From Schlegelella_A sp038231215 (GTDB lineage Bacteria > Pseudomonadota > Gammaproteobacteria > Burkholderiales > Burkholderiaceae_C), in the NCBI GenBank assembly GCA_038231215.1, contig JBBRLS010000001.1:62001-126000 (forward strand): DNA of 64,000 bases, in the 5' to 3' direction. Positions 25,597-34,511 of the stretch are shown in pieces. Each line of letters starts with the position of its first letter. Position 1 is the first letter of the stretch. Both the position numbers and the translations under genes were made by a program. A model generated the notes under the pieces. That model worked only from the letters and a program-made list of their open reading frames with translations. It was not told the origin of the DNA and ran no database searches.

Positions 25597-26688
25597 ATGT
25601 CAATCCACGAACCCGATCTTCTCCACGCGCTGCAAGCCGTCGTCGACCCCGAGACCAAGCGCGACCTGGTCTCCACGAAACAGTTGCGCAACATGCGCGT
25701 CACCGGCGGCGACGTCGCTTTCGACGTCGAGCTCGGCTATCCCGCCAAGTCGCAGCACGAGACGCTGCGCCGCGCGCTCGTCGACGCGGCGAAGACAGTG
25801 GCGGGCGTCGAGAACGTGAGCGTGGCCGTCAGCTCCAGGGTCACGGCCCATGCCGTGCAGCGCGGCGTGCAGTTGCTGCCGAACGTGAAGAACATCGTCG
25901 CCATCGCCTCGGGCAAGGGCGGCGTCGGCAAGAGCACGACCGCGGCCAATCTCGCATTGGCGCTCGCCGCAGAAGGCGCATCGGTCGGCATCCTCGACGC
26001 CGACATCTACGGTCCGAGCCAGCCGATGATGATGGGCGTCTCGGGCAAGCCCGAGTCGAGCGACGGCAAGACCATGGACCCGCTCGTCAACCATGGCGTG
26101 CAGGTGATGTCGATCGGCCTGCTCGTCGCCGCCGACCAGGCGATGGTCTGGCGCGGCCCGATGGCGACGCAGGCGCTCGACCAGCTACTGCGCCAGACCA
26201 ACTGGAAGGACCTCGACTACCTGATCGTCGACATGCCGCCCGGCACCGGCGACATCCAGCTCACGCTCAGCCAGCGCGTGCCGCTGACCGGCGCGGTGAT
26301 CGTGACGACGCCGCAGGACATCGCGCTGATCGATGCGCGCAAGGGCATCAGCATGTTCCAGAAGGTCGGCGTGCCCATCCTCGGCATCGTCGAGAACATG
26401 GCGGTGCACGTCTGCGAGAACTGCGGCCACGTCGAGCACATCTTCGGCGCCGAGGGCGGCAAGCGCATGGCCGCCGAATACGGCGTCGACTACCTCGGCG
26501 CATTGCCGCTCAAGATGTCGATCCGCGAGCAGGCCGACGGCGGCACGCCGACCGTGGCGGCCGAGCCGGACAGCGAGATCGCGGCCCTCTATCGCAGCGT
26601 GGCGCGCAAGCTCGCGGCGAAGATTGCCGAGCGCGCCAAGGATTTCTCGTCGAAGTTCCCCACCATCACGGTGTCGAAGAACACCTGA
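25597..26688 (+). CDS. apbC: Mrp/ApbC iron-sulfur cluster carrier ATPase
   Basis: 363 aa. An N-terminal MIP18/DUF59 domain (1-85) is followed by the P-loop domain with GKGGVGKST (106-114), DADIYGPSQPMMMG, DMPPGTGDIQLTLSQ and the cluster-bridging CxxC in VCENCGHVEHIFG. It binds and transfers [4Fe-4S] clusters as a dimer. The location opposite metG is conserved in many proteobacteria. ATG 25597 matches the family N-terminus. Confidence 0.93.
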   Translation: MSIHEPDLLHALQAVVDPETKRDLVSTKQLRNMRVTGGDVAFDVELGYPAKSQHETLRRALVDAAKTVAGVENVSVAVSSRVTAHAVQRGVQLLPNVKNIVAIASGKGGVGKSTTAANLALALAAEGASVGILDADIYGPSQPMMMGVSGKPESSDGKTMDPLVNHGVQVMSIGLLVAADQAMVWRGPMATQALDQLLRQTNWKDLDYLIVDMPPGTGDIQLTLSQRVPLTGAVIVTTPQDIALIDARKGISMFQKVGVPILGIVENMAVHVCENCGHVEHIFGAEGGKRMAAEYGVDYLGALPLKMSIREQADGGTPTVAAEPDSEIAALYRSVARKLAAKIAERAKDFSSKFPTITVSKNT

Positions 26689-26715
26689 GTCGCCAGCAGT
26701 CAAAAGGAGACAGGC

Positions 26716-27087
26716 ATGGGCAACGAGTTTCGTATCGGTATCGGCGCGGCAAGCGTCGCTGCGGCATTGGCGCTCGCCGCGTGCGAGAAGAAGTCGGGCG
26801 ATGCGTCGCCGCTGCCGAACATCCCCGCGACGGTGCCGGCCGCGGCGCCGGCGCCAGCGCCTGCCGCTTCGGTCGTGGCCGCCGCCGGCGCGTCCGGCGC
26901 GAGCGCGGCAGGCGGTGCGTCGGGCACACAGGAGAACACCTCGTCGGCGACCGGTCCGGGCAAGGGCGGTACCGCCGTCGGTGGCCTGGGCGGCGGTCCA
27001 TCGACCGGCGGCGGCATGGGCGGCAAGGCTGCTCCGACGGCCGGCGATGGCGGCGCGCAGGCATCCGTCGCCGCGGCCTCCCGATAG
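26716..27087 (+). CDS. Small Ala/Gly/Pro-rich lipoprotein
   Basis: 123 aa with a type II signal peptide ending in the lipobox LAAC (cysteine near residue 23), so probably a lipid-anchored envelope protein. The mature part is low complexity: a Pro-Ala stretch then Gly/Ser/Ala-rich sequence, with no domain I can name. AAAGGAGA lies 7 nt before the ATG. It sits between mrp and fdoG on the same strand. Function unknown; a wall or envelope spacer is possible. Confidence 0.65.
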   Translation: MGNEFRIGIGAASVAAALALAACEKKSGDASPLPNIPATVPAAAPAPAPAASVVAAAGASGASAAGGASGTQENTSSATGPGKGGTAVGGLGGGPSTGGGMGGKAAPTAGDGGAQASVAAASR

Positions 27088-27107
27088 CGAACCGTCCATC
27101 GGTTCCC

Positions 27108-27128
27108 GGCCGGCCTCTAGGGCCGGCC
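27108..27128 (+). terminator. GC-rich hairpin between lipoprotein gene and fdoG
   Basis: GGCCGGCC (27108-27115), loop TCTAG, GGCCGGCC (27121-27128): an 8-bp all-GC stem. CCCC follows instead of a U-tract, so termination would be weak or Rho-assisted. It probably separates the lipoprotein message from the formate dehydrogenase operon. Confidence 0.45.
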
Positions 27129-27210
27129 CCGATTGCACGTGCTCCGTCGAAGATCGATAAAGACGAGCGATGCCCACACGCTGCGGCGGCCTGCCGAAGG
27201 AGACCAATCG

Positions 27211-30200
27211 ATGGACATGAATCGAAGGCAGTTCTTTCGCGTCAGCGGCGCCGGCCTAGTCGGCTCGAGCCTGGTCGCGCTGGGCTTCTCGCCGACGGCG
27301 GCACTGGCCGAGGCGCGCACCTTCAAGCTGTCGCGAACGACCGAGACACGCAACACATGCCCGTATTGCTCGGTGGGCTGCGGCATCATCATGTACAGCC
27401 TCGGCGACGGCGCGAAGAACGTCACCGCCGACATCATGCACATCGAGGGCGACCCGGATCATCCGGTCAATCGCGGCACGCTCTGCCCCAAGGGCGCCGG
27501 CCTGCTCGACTTCGTGCACAGCGCGAATCGCCTCAAGTACCCGGAGGTGCGAGAGGCGGGCACGGACGAGTGGAAGCGGATCGGCTGGGACGACGCCGCC
27601 AACCGCATCGCCGCCCTGATGAAGGCCGACCGCGACGCCAACTTCCAGGCCACCAACGCCAGCGGTCAGGTCGTCAATCGCTGGCTCACCACCGGCATGC
27701 TGGCGGCCTCGGCCTCGTCGAACGAGAGCGGGTACCTCACGCACAAGGTGATGCGCTCGATGGGGTTGCTCGTCTTCGACAATCAGGCGCGCGTCTGACA
27801 CGGACCGACGGTGGCCAGTCTGGCCCCGACGTTCGGAAGAGGGGCGATGACCAACCACTGGGTCGACATCCGCAATGCCGATGTCGTCCTGATCATGGGC
27901 GGCAACGCCGCCGAAGCCCACCCCTGCGGCTTCAAGTGGGTGATCGAGGCCAAGCACCACAACAAGGCCAAGCTGGTCGTCGTCGATCCGCGCTTCACGC
28001 GTTCGGCGGCGATGAGCGACTTCTACGCGCCGATCCGCGCCGGCAGCGACATCGCCTTCCTGGCCGGCGTCATCAACTACCTGCTCTCGGGCAACAAGAT
28101 CCAGACCGAGTACGTCCGCAACTACACCAACGCGCCCTTCATCGTCGGCCCCGACTACAAGTTCGAGGACGGCCTGTTCAGCGGCTACAACGCCGACAAG
28201 CGCAGCTACGACGCCAAGTCCTGGGGCTACGCGCTCGGCGACGACGGCTTCGCCAAGATCGACATGACGATGGAAGATCCGCAGTGCGTGCTGCAGGTCA
28301 TGAAGCGTCACTACTCGCGCTACACGCCGGAGATGGTCTCGCGCATCACCGGCACGCCGCAGGACAAGTTCCTGAAGGTCTGCGAGTACATCGCCTCGAC
28401 CTCGTCGCCGACGCGCACGATGACGATCATGTACGCGCTCGGCTGGACCCAGCACAGCCAGGGCTCGCAGATGATCCGCACGGCGGCCATAGTGCAACTG
28501 CTGCTCGGCAACATCGGCGTCGCCGGCGGTGGCATGAACGCGCTGCGCGGGCACAGCAACATCCAGGGCCTCACCGATCTCGGCCTGCTCTCGAGCAATC
28601 TGCCCGGCTACCTCTCGGTCGCCAAGGATTCGGAGCAGACCCTGGCCGACTACCTGAAGCCGCGGACGCTGAAGCCGCTTCGTCCCAACCAGATGAGCTA
28701 CTGGCAGAACTACCCGAAGTTCTTCGTCAGCCTGCAGAAGGCCTGGTGGGGCGCTGCGGCCACCGCCGACAACGAATGGGCCTTCAACTACCTGCCCAAG
28801 ATCGACAAGCTCTACGACGTGCTCCAAGCCTTCGAGATGATGGACCAGGGCAAGATCAACGGCTACATCTGCCAGGGCTTCAATCCGGTCGGCTCCTTCC
28901 CCGACAAGGCCAAGGTCATCCGCGGCCTGTCGAAGCTGAAGTTCCTCGTCACCATCGATCCTCTGAAGACCGAGACCAGCGAGTTCTGGAAGAACTACGG
29001 CGAGCACAACGACGTCAAGACGAGCGAGATCCAGACCACGGTTTTCCGCCTGCCCTCGACCTGCTTTGCCGAGGAAGACGGCTCGCTCACCAGCTCGAGC
29101 CGCGTGCTGCAGTGGCACTGGAAGGGCGCGCCGCCGCCCGGCGAGGCCAAGCAGGACGTGGACATCATGGCCGAGATATTCCTGCGTATCCGCAGCGCCT
29201 ACGTGAAGAGCGGCGGTGCCTTCCCCGAGCCGATCACCCAGCTGACCTGGGACTACAAGATTCCCTACGCGCCGTCGCCCGAGGAGCTCGCCAGGGAATA
29301 CAACGGCAAGGCGCTTGCCGATGTGACCGATCCCAAGGATGCGACCAAGGTCCTGGCCAAGGCGGGCGAGCAGCTCTCGGGTTTCGGCCAACTGCGCGAC
29401 GACGGCTCAACGGCTTGCGGCTGCTGGATCTATTCCGGCGCATGGACGCAGGCCGGCAACCAGATGGGTCGGCGCGACAACTCCGATCCCTTCGGCATCG
29501 GCCAGACGCTCAACTGGGCCTGGGCCTGGCCGGCCAATCGCCGCATCCTCTACAACGCGGCGTCGAACGACCCGGCCACCGGCAAGCCCTGGATCGCGTC
29601 GCGCAAGGTCGTGTCGTGGAACGGCAAGGCCTGGGCCGGCTCCGACATCCCGGACATCCGGCCCGATGCGAGCCCGACCGACGCGGACGCGGTGCGGCCG
29701 TTCATCATGAACGCCGAGGGCGTGGCGCGCCTGTTCGCGCCCACCGGCATGGCCGAAGGACCCTTGCCCGAGCACTACGAGCCCTTCGAGTCGCCGCTGC
29801 CCGCCAACCTGATGTGGCCGAAGAACCCGAAGGCGCGCAACAATCCGGCGGCGCGCGTGTTCAAGGGCGACCTGGCATCGATGGGCACGGCCAAGGACTA
29901 CCCGTACGTGGCCACCAGCTACCGGTTGACCGAGCACTTCCACTACTGGACCAAGAACGTCCGCACCTCGGCCATCATCCAGCCTGAGCAGTTCGTCGAG
30001 ATCGGCGAAGAGCTCGCCAAGGAGAAAGGCATCGCCGACGGCGACTGGGTCAAGGTCAGCTCGAAGCGCGGCTTCATCAAGGCGGTGGCCAACGTGAGCA
30101 AGCGCATCGCCTCGCTCGACATCGACGGCAAGCGAACGCACACCGTCGGCCTGCCCAATCACTGGGGCTTCGTCGGCGTCGCCAAGCCGGGCTACCTCGT

Positions 30201-30285
30201 CAACACGCTGACGCCGGTCGTCGGCGACGCGAATACGCAGACGCCCGAGTACAAGTCGTTCATCGTCAACATCGAGAAAGCCTGA
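27211..30285 (+). CDS. fdoG: Selenocysteine-containing formate dehydrogenase-N/O alpha subunit
   Basis: 1024 aa when the UGA at 27796-27798 is read as selenocysteine 196, exactly the Sec position of E. coli FdnG/FdoG. Flanking residues NQARV-Sec-HGPTVASLAPTFG are canonical. Tat signal RRQFFRVSGAG at the N-terminus directs folded export. C50, C53, C57 and C92 bind a [4Fe-4S] cluster; the rest binds Mo-bis-MGD. Oxidises formate on the periplasmic side and feeds quinones through FdoH and FdoI. AAGGAG (27197-27202) precedes ATG 27211 by 8 nt. Without Sec decoding the gene looks like two open frames; the second continues in the same frame, so it is not a frameshift. Whether it is the FdnG or FdoG type cannot be settled. 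Confidence 0.95.
27796..27840 (+). promoter_or_regulatory. Bacterial SECIS element of fdoG
   Basis: Just after the UGA (27796-27798) the mRNA can form GGCCA (27813-27817), loop GUC, UGGCC (27821-27825). The loop G lies 22 nt from the U of UGA, in the usual range for SelB-recognised hairpins, and the GU-containing loop resembles E. coli fdhF/fdnG SECIS. Pairing below the 5-bp stem is imperfect. Confidence 0.75.
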
Positions 30286-30297
30286 GGGGAGCACGCC

Positions 30298-31218
30298 ATG
30301 TCTTCACTCCAATCTCTCGATATCGCACTGCGGTCTGCGACGACGACGCCTTCGCCGATCGCGCGGCACCAGCCCGAGGTCGCCAAGCTCATCGACGTGA
30401 CTTCGTGCATCGGCTGCAAGGCCTGCCAGGTCGCCTGCATGGTCTGGAACGATCTGCGCGACGACATCGGCAACACCGACGGCACCTATGCCAATCCGCG
30501 CGACCTGACGCCCGAGTCGTGGACCGTGATGCGCTTTTCCGAAGTGCAGCGCGAGGACAGTTCGCTCGAGTGGCTGATCAGGAAGGACGGCTGCATGCAT
30601 TGCGCCGATCCCGGTTGCCTGAAGGCCTGTCCGGCGCCCGGTGCGATCGTCAAGTACTCGAACGGCATCGTCGACTTCATCTCCGAGAACTGCATAGGCT
30701 GCGGCAACTGCGTCACCGGTTGCCCCTTCGACGTGCCGCGCATCAGCAAGCAGGACAACAAGGCCTACAAGTGCTCGCTCTGTTCCGACCGCGTCTCGGT
30801 CGGCCTGGAGCCGGCCTGCGTCAAGGCCTGCCCGACCGGCGCGATCCGCTTCGGCACCAAGGAAGACATGCAGGACTACGCGGCCGAGCGGCTGGTCGAC
30901 CTGAAGGAGCGCGGCTACGCCAACGCCGGCCTCTACGATCCGCAGGGCGTGGGCGGCACGCATGTCATGTACGTGCTGCAGCATGCCGACCGGCCCGAGA
31001 TCTATCACGGCCTGCCGAAGGATCCGACGATCAGCCCGCTGGTCTGGCTGTGGAAGGGCGTGGCCAAGCCGCTCGCCGTCGCGGCCATGATCGGTGCCGT
31101 GTTCGTCAGCTTCTTCCATTACCTGAAGGTCGGCCCCAGCGAAGTGGACGACGGCCTGTCGAACGACAAGCGCGGTGACGGCACCGCCCACGATCCCGAG
31201 GAGGCGAGGCTGTCATGA
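30298..31218 (+). CDS. fdoH: Formate dehydrogenase iron-sulfur beta subunit
   Basis: 306 aa. Four ferredoxin-type cysteine groups for [4Fe-4S] clusters are visible: CIGCKACQVAC, CMHCADPGCLKAC, CIGCGNCVTGCPF and CSLCSDRVSVGLEPACVKACP. A single C-terminal helix (PLAVAAMIGAVFVSFFHYL) anchors it to the membrane, as in FdnH/FdoH. It wires electrons from the alpha subunit to the cytochrome subunit. It starts 12 nt after fdoG and overlaps fdoI by 4 nt. Confidence 0.95.
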   Translation: MSSLQSLDIALRSATTTPSPIARHQPEVAKLIDVTSCIGCKACQVACMVWNDLRDDIGNTDGTYANPRDLTPESWTVMRFSEVQREDSSLEWLIRKDGCMHCADPGCLKACPAPGAIVKYSNGIVDFISENCIGCGNCVTGCPFDVPRISKQDNKAYKCSLCSDRVSVGLEPACVKACPTGAIRFGTKEDMQDYAAERLVDLKERGYANAGLYDPQGVGGTHVMYVLQHADRPEIYHGLPKDPTISPLVWLWKGVAKPLAVAAMIGAVFVSFFHYLKVGPSEVDDGLSNDKRGDGTAHDPEEARLS

Positions 31219-31865
31219 GCGATGTCGTCGTCGAAAAGCGCGCGGGTGCACCGCGCATGCTCCTGCGCTACCCGGCGCGCACGCGCATGAACCACTGGTT
31301 CGTCGCCATGCTGTTCTTCTGCGCCGGGCTCACCGGGTTGGCGATGTTTCACCCGTTCTTCTATCCGCTCGTCAACCTGTTCGGCGGCGGCGTCTGGACG
31401 CGCATCCTGCATCCCTTCTTCGGCGTTGTCATGGCGCTCGGCTTCTTCGGGCTGTTCGTTGCGATGTGGCGCGAGAACACCATGAACTCGGGCGACAGGG
31501 CCTGGCTGAAGGCGGCACCGACGATGCTGCGCGGCGACGAGCAGGACATGCCGCCCGTCGGCAAAAACAACGCCGGCCAGAAGCTCGTGTTCTGGAGCGC
31601 CGCGTTCTGCCTCGTCGTCCTGTTCGTCACCGGCTTCATGTTCTGGCAGCCGTGGTTCGCCGACGCGTTTCCGCTCCTCGTCCGCCGCATCGCGGTCGTG
31701 CTGCACGCGCTCGCCGCGACGATCCTGATCCTGACCCTCATCGTCCACATCTACGCGGCGATCTGGGTCAAGGGCTCGGTGCAGGCCATGACGCGCGGCA
31801 CCGTGCCCGAAGGCTGGGCGCGCTTCCACCACCCCCTGTGGTGGCGGCAGATCACCGGCCGCTGA
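31215..31865 (+). CDS. fdoI: Formate dehydrogenase cytochrome b556 gamma subunit
   Basis: 216 aa with four membrane helices and the heme-ligating histidines typical of FdnI/FdoI (TRMNHWFVAMLFFCAGLTG near the start, LHPFFGVVMALG, VLHALAATILILTLIVHIYAAIW). It binds two b hemes and passes electrons to the quinone pool. It overlaps fdoH by 4 nt (ATGA). Confidence 0.93.
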   Translation: MSDVVVEKRAGAPRMLLRYPARTRMNHWFVAMLFFCAGLTGLAMFHPFFYPLVNLFGGGVWTRILHPFFGVVMALGFFGLFVAMWRENTMNSGDRAWLKAAPTMLRGDEQDMPPVGKNNAGQKLVFWSAAFCLVVLFVTGFMFWQPWFADAFPLLVRRIAVVLHALAATILILTLIVHIYAAIWVKGSVQAMTRGTVPEGWARFHHPLWWRQITGR

Positions 31866-31867
31866 TG

Positions 31868-31908
31868 GTGCCCCCACGCTCACTGCGTTCGCTGCCCTCC
31901 GAGGGGGC
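31868..31908. repeat. GC-rich inverted repeat between fdoI and fdhE
   Basis: GCCCCC (31870-31875) and GGGGGC (31903-31908) flank ACGCTCACTGCGTTCGCTGC. From memory, similar elements are common between genes in Burkholderiales. It can form a hairpin that may reduce read-through into fdhE or protect the fdoGHI message. Confidence 0.5.
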
Positions 31909-31956
31909 GCGGCCGCGACTGGGAGCGGCCCGGCGCCCGGCCGTGCTTCGTTTCAC

Positions 31957-33033
31957 GTGACGTCTTCCGCCGCCGCGCGGCTGCTCTCGCCCGAAGAGAT
32001 CGCGCTTCGCGCCGGCGGCGAGATTCCCTTCATCCGTTTCCCCGAGCGCAGCACCGCATTCGGCGAGCGCGAGATGCGCTTGCGCCAGCTCGCCGGCGGC
32101 CACGCCATGCAGGACTACCTGCTCTTCGTCGCCGCGTTGGCCAAGGCGCAGGGCCACGTCCTGAACGAGCCAATAGAAGTCGAGTTGCCGAGTGCCGAGC
32201 AGATCGAGCGCGCCGCAAAGGCCGGCGAGTCGGTGCTGTCGGCGATGTTCTGGAAGCGCGATCCGCGCTGGACGGCATTGCTGCGCGGCGTGCTCGCTCA
32301 CGTGGAGAAAGACCTCGCCGAAGGCCCGGCGTGCTCTGCCGTTCTCGCCCTCTTGGCGCGCGACGACGCCTGGATCGAGGCGCAGGCCGATCGCCTGCTT
32401 GCCGGCGTGATGCTCGGCCTCGATCTCGCCAGCGCGCCGCTCGTCGCCGCCGGCCTGCAGACGTATTTCACGCACCTCGTCATCGCCACGCAAGCGGCGG
32501 GCGCCGGGGCGCGACTGGCGCCGTTCGGCCGCACCGACGACGAGACGGTCTGCCCCTGCTGCGGCAGCCGCCCGACCGCCAGCGTCACGCGCATCGGCGC
32601 CGCCGAGGCCGGCTATCGCTACCTCGCCTGCTCGCTGTGCAGCGCGCAATGGCACGTCGTTCGCATCAAGTGCAGCCATTGCCTCAGCACCAAGGGCATC
32701 AGCTATCAATCGCTCAGCCTGGCGGGCGAGGGCCTCGATCGAGTCGGTGGCGACGCGCTCGACAGCGATGCCAGGACGAGCGGCCCCATCGAAGGCGCGA
32801 CGACCACCGCCCGCGCCGTCCAGGTCGAGTGTTGCGGCGAATGCGGCCACTACCTCAAAATCGTGCATATGGAACGCGACCCGAACGTCGAACCGATCGC
32901 CGATGACCTGGCCTCGCTGACGCTCGACCTGCTGGCGAGCGAAGCCGGCGACCTGCGACACGGCGTCAACCTGATGCTCCTGTTCGGCGATCCCGACGCT
33001 CCTGCCGACGCACTCGACGGCGGAGGCGGATAG
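31957..33033 (+). CDS. fdhE: Formate dehydrogenase accessory protein FdhE
   Basis: 358 aa, GTG start at 31957. FdhE binds the exported formate dehydrogenase before transport and is needed for its activity. The rubredoxin-like metal motifs are intact: CPCCGSRPTASV, CSLCSAQWHVVRIKCSHC and ECCGECGHYLKIV. N-terminal PFIRFPERSTAFGERE...LRQLAGGHAMQDYL also fits the family. It follows the fdoGHI genes by 91 nt, and its stop shares a base with the selA start. Confidence 0.92.
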   Translation: MTSSAAARLLSPEEIALRAGGEIPFIRFPERSTAFGEREMRLRQLAGGHAMQDYLLFVAALAKAQGHVLNEPIEVELPSAEQIERAAKAGESVLSAMFWKRDPRWTALLRGVLAHVEKDLAEGPACSAVLALLARDDAWIEAQADRLLAGVMLGLDLASAPLVAAGLQTYFTHLVIATQAAGAGARLAPFGRTDDETVCPCCGSRPTASVTRIGAAEAGYRYLACSLCSAQWHVVRIKCSHCLSTKGISYQSLSLAGEGLDRVGGDALDSDARTSGPIEGATTTARAVQVECCGECGHYLKIVHMERDPNVEPIADDLASLTLDLLASEAGDLRHGVNLMLLFGDPDAPADALDGGGG

Positions 33034-34511
33034 TGAGCACGCCTTCCGAGTCCATGGTCCATGGCTCGAAGGCGACGCCCCGGCAGTTGCCTTCGCTCGA
33101 CCGCCTGCTTCGCGAACCCGAAGTGGTCGCCCTCGTCTCCCGACACGGCACGACGTTCGTCACCGGCGAGGCGCGCGAGCTGCTCGCGGCGTTGCGCGAG
33201 CGGGCGAAGCTCGGCGACCTGGAGACCGAAAGAGCCCTGGTCGGCGACATCGCCGCGGCATTGCATCGGCGTTGCGACAAGAAGGCAGCGCCGCGCCTGC
33301 GCGCCGTCCTCAACCTCACCGGCACCGTCATCCACACCAACCTCGGCCGCTCCGTGATTGCCGACGCCGCGCTTGCGCACATCGCCGCGACCCTCGCCGG
33401 GCCGAGCAACCTCGAGTTCGACCTCGCCTCGGGAGGACGCGGCGATCGCGACAGCCTCGTCGAGTCCCTGCTCTGCGAGATTACCGGCGCCGAGGCGGCG
33501 ACCGTCGTCAACAACAACGCGGCGGCCGTGCTGCTCACCATCGCCGCCCTGGCGCGCGGTCGCGAGGTGATCGTCTCGCGCGGCGAACTGGTCGAGATCG
33601 GCGGCGCCTTTCGCATGCCCGACGTGATGGCGAGTGCGGGTGCCGTGATGGTCGAGGTCGGCACGACCAACCGAACGCATCTCGCCGACTACGAGCGCGC
33701 GATCGGCGAGCGCACCGCGCTCATCATGAAAGTGCACACCAGCAACTACGCGGTGCAGGGCTTCACCGCGTCGGTCGGCGAGGCCGAGCTGGCCACGCTG
33801 GCGCGGACGCGCGGCGTACCGCTGGCGACCGACCTCGGCAGCGGCTCGCTGGTCGACCTGTCGCGCTACGGCTTGCCGCGCGAGCCCATGCCGCAGGACA
33901 TGCTCGCCGCCGGCTGCGACGTCGTCACCTTCTCCGGCGACAAGCTGCTCGGCGGGCCCCAAGCCGGCCTCATCGTCGGCAAGAAGGCGGCGATCGAGCG
34001 GATCCGCCGCTTTCCGATGAAGCGCGCCCTGCGCGTCTCCAAGCTGCCGCTCGCCGCGCTGGAGGCGACGCTCGCGCTGTATCGCGATCCCGATCGCCTG
34101 GCCGAGACCTTGCCCACGCTGCGCTTGCTGACACGGCCGCTCGCCGCGATCGAAGCGCTTGCCCGGTCGCTTCGCGAATCGGTCGCCGAAGCGCTCGCGC
34201 CGCGCTACGCGGTCGAGGTGGCGGCGATGCAGGGCCAGATCGGATCGGGCTCGCTGCCGGTCGAGTTGCTCGCCTCGGCGGGGCTCGCCATCGTGCCGGT
34301 GCAGACCGGGGCCGGCAAGCGCGGCCAGGGCACGGCGCTCGATGAACTCGCGCGCGCGCTGCGCGAGCTGCGGCTGCCGGTGATCGGCCGCATCGCCGAG
34401 GGACGGCTGCTTCTCGACCTGCGCTGCCTCGAAGACGCAGCACCCTTCGTCGCGCAATTGCCTGTGCTCGCCGCTGCCTTGCGACCCTCGACAAACGCGA
34501 GCACCTCATGA
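33033..34511 (+). CDS. selA: L-seryl-tRNA(Sec) selenium transferase
   Basis: 492 aa, about 30 longer than E. coli SelA (463). PLP enzyme that converts Ser-tRNA(Sec) to Sec-tRNA(Sec) using selenophosphate. Seen: PRQLPSLDRLL, VLNLTGTVIHTNLGRS, TVVNNNAAAVLLTIAAL and the Schiff-base lysine K304 in FSGDKLLGGPQAGLIVG. GTG 33033 starts within the fdhE stop (TAGTG); a downstream ATG at 33054 would shorten it by 7 residues. It overlaps selB by 4 nt. Confidence 0.95.
   Translation: MSTPSESMVHGSKATPRQLPSLDRLLREPEVVALVSRHGTTFVTGEARELLAALRERAKLGDLETERALVGDIAAALHRRCDKKAAPRLRAVLNLTGTVIHTNLGRSVIADAALAHIAATLAGPSNLEFDLASGGRGDRDSLVESLLCEITGAEAATVVNNNAAAVLLTIAALARGREVIVSRGELVEIGGAFRMPDVMASAGAVMVEVGTTNRTHLADYERAIGERTALIMKVHTSNYAVQGFTASVGEAELATLARTRGVPLATDLGSGSLVDLSRYGLPREPMPQDMLAAGCDVVTFSGDKLLGGPQAGLIVGKKAAIERIRRFPMKRALRVSKLPLAALEATLALYRDPDRLAETLPTLRLLTRPLAAIEALARSLRESVAEALAPRYAVEVAAMQGQIGSGSLPVELLASAGLAIVPVQTGAGKRGQGTALDELARALRELRLPVIGRIAEGRLLLDLRCLEDAAPFVAQLPVLAAALRPSTNASTS

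Noticed and set aside
27796..27798. Premature stop or frameshift in fdoG
   Set aside because: The codon is UGA, it falls at the known Sec196 position with the canonical flanks, the downstream frame is unchanged, and selA, selB, tRNA-Sec and a SECIS hairpin are present.
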